Shown in pieces: positions 63,672 through 64,000 of a stretch of DNA of 64,000 bases. Source of the DNA: Candidatus Poribacteria bacterium. Lineage in GTDB: Bacteria; Poribacteria; WGA-4E; WGA-3G. The stretch is from assembly GCA_022826805.1 (NCBI GenBank), contig JAJDUH010000011.1, positions 1 through 64,000 of the forward strand, written 5' to 3'. The translations under genes were made by a program, and so were the position numbers. Position 1 is the first letter of the stretch, and every line of letters begins with the position of its first letter. Under the pieces are notes generated by a model that saw nothing but the letters and a program-made list of their open reading frames with translations, was not told where the DNA came from and ran no database searches.

Positions 63672-64000
63672 ATGGATCAGCAGTCCACTATACACGAATC
63701 CTCTGGTGGATTTTACCATTTAATCAAAATTCGGTTGCATCATGTGCTTTCCGAGGTGGGACGAGCCTTCACCCTGTTTTTTCAAACGCTTGTCCAAATT
63801 TTTCGTCCCCCGTTCCAATTCGATCTCCTCGTTAAGCAGTTATTGCTGATAGGTTTCAACTCTTTGGCTGTGGTTATTGTCTCAGGGTTCTTCACAGGGA
63901 TGGTTTTGGGAGTTCAAGGCTATATTCAACTTAAGCCGTATGCTGTGGAAGGTTCGGTTGCGAGATTTGTCTGTGTTTCAGTGGTAAAGGAACTTGGTCC
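63672..64000 (+). CDS. MlaE-family ABC transporter permease (partial, runs off window)
   Basis: From ATG 63672 an open frame runs to the window end (about 109 codons). It shows FFTGMVLGVQGYIQL and a VKELGP segment at the edge, the conserved start of MlaE/YrbE-type permeases for phospholipid trafficking between the membranes of diderm bacteria. The N-terminal FQTLVQIFRPPFQFDLLVKQ helix is also typical. The ATP-binding and MCE partners would be expected downstream, outside the window. Confidence 0.88.
   Translation, partial: MDQQSTIHESSGGFYHLIKIRLHHVLSEVGRAFTLFFQTLVQIFRPPFQFDLLVKQLLLIGFNSLAVVIVSGFFTGMVLGVQGYIQLKPYAVEGSVARFVCVSVVKELG

Overview
The window looks like a piece of chromosome from an uncultured Gram-negative bacterium with roughly even base composition. 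Evidence for an outer membrane is a TonB-dependent receptor, several lipoproteins and an MlaE-type permease. The gene mix is two very large DUF6785-like membrane proteins, a PhyH dioxygenase, a ThuA protein, a COG3618 amidohydrolase, a sulfatase-fold protein without the usual cysteine, and an exported WD40-caspase. Together with many short palindromic repeats between genes, this resembles sponge-associated Candidatus Poribacteria or relatives. That assignment is inference; no rRNA gene is present.

Layout. 1-131: tail of an IS5-type transposase. 212-10236: a type I restriction-modification locus (hsdM, hsdS, hsdR) in which hsdM is separated from hsdS by 2.8 kb of accessory DNA (orphan antitoxin, small ORFs, a 20-residue-repeat protein, a GxxExxY cassette with inverted repeats), with an Rpn-type nuclease gene between hsdS and hsdR. 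10626-12953: hflK-hflC, split by a relic with hairpins. 13174-24175: metabolic genes (DUF6785, Gfo/Idh/MocA oxidoreductase, thiC, malate synthase G, amidohydrolase, ThuA, PhyH). 24217-27406: small toxin-antitoxin type genes around argH, including a mazF with a premature stop and a higA-like gene without its DNA-binding domain. 27500-38428: pyrF, sulfatase-like, flavin reductase, TPR protein, second DUF6785, tyrA, cmk, plsC, ychF, methyltransferase. 38644-42537: a TetR regulator, an FG-GAP/VCBS lipoprotein, a NodB deacetylase and a lipoprotein; the TetR gene and the lipoprotein gene share a 13-bp palindromic operator candidate.

43898-51349 is the most unusual region. Two tandem single-domain TIR-like (PF10137 type) genes, each with its own promoter, are followed by a tight cluster of exported proteins: lipoprotein, seven-bladed WD40 plus Ig-like plus caspase protein, DUF4384-like protein, and lipoprotein. 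51699-60058 holds a PfkB kinase, a nitroreductase, a coiled-coil protein with a 37-residue basic peptide gene, a TonB receptor and two tandem methyltransferases. 60396-63662 is the conserved rpsF-ssb-rpsR-rplI-dnaB group, and the window ends inside an MlaE-family permease gene.

Intergenic DNA carries several repeat families. Two copies of a 231-232 bp element have nested inverted repeats. Short palindromes lie close to or inside translation signals at hflC and rplI.
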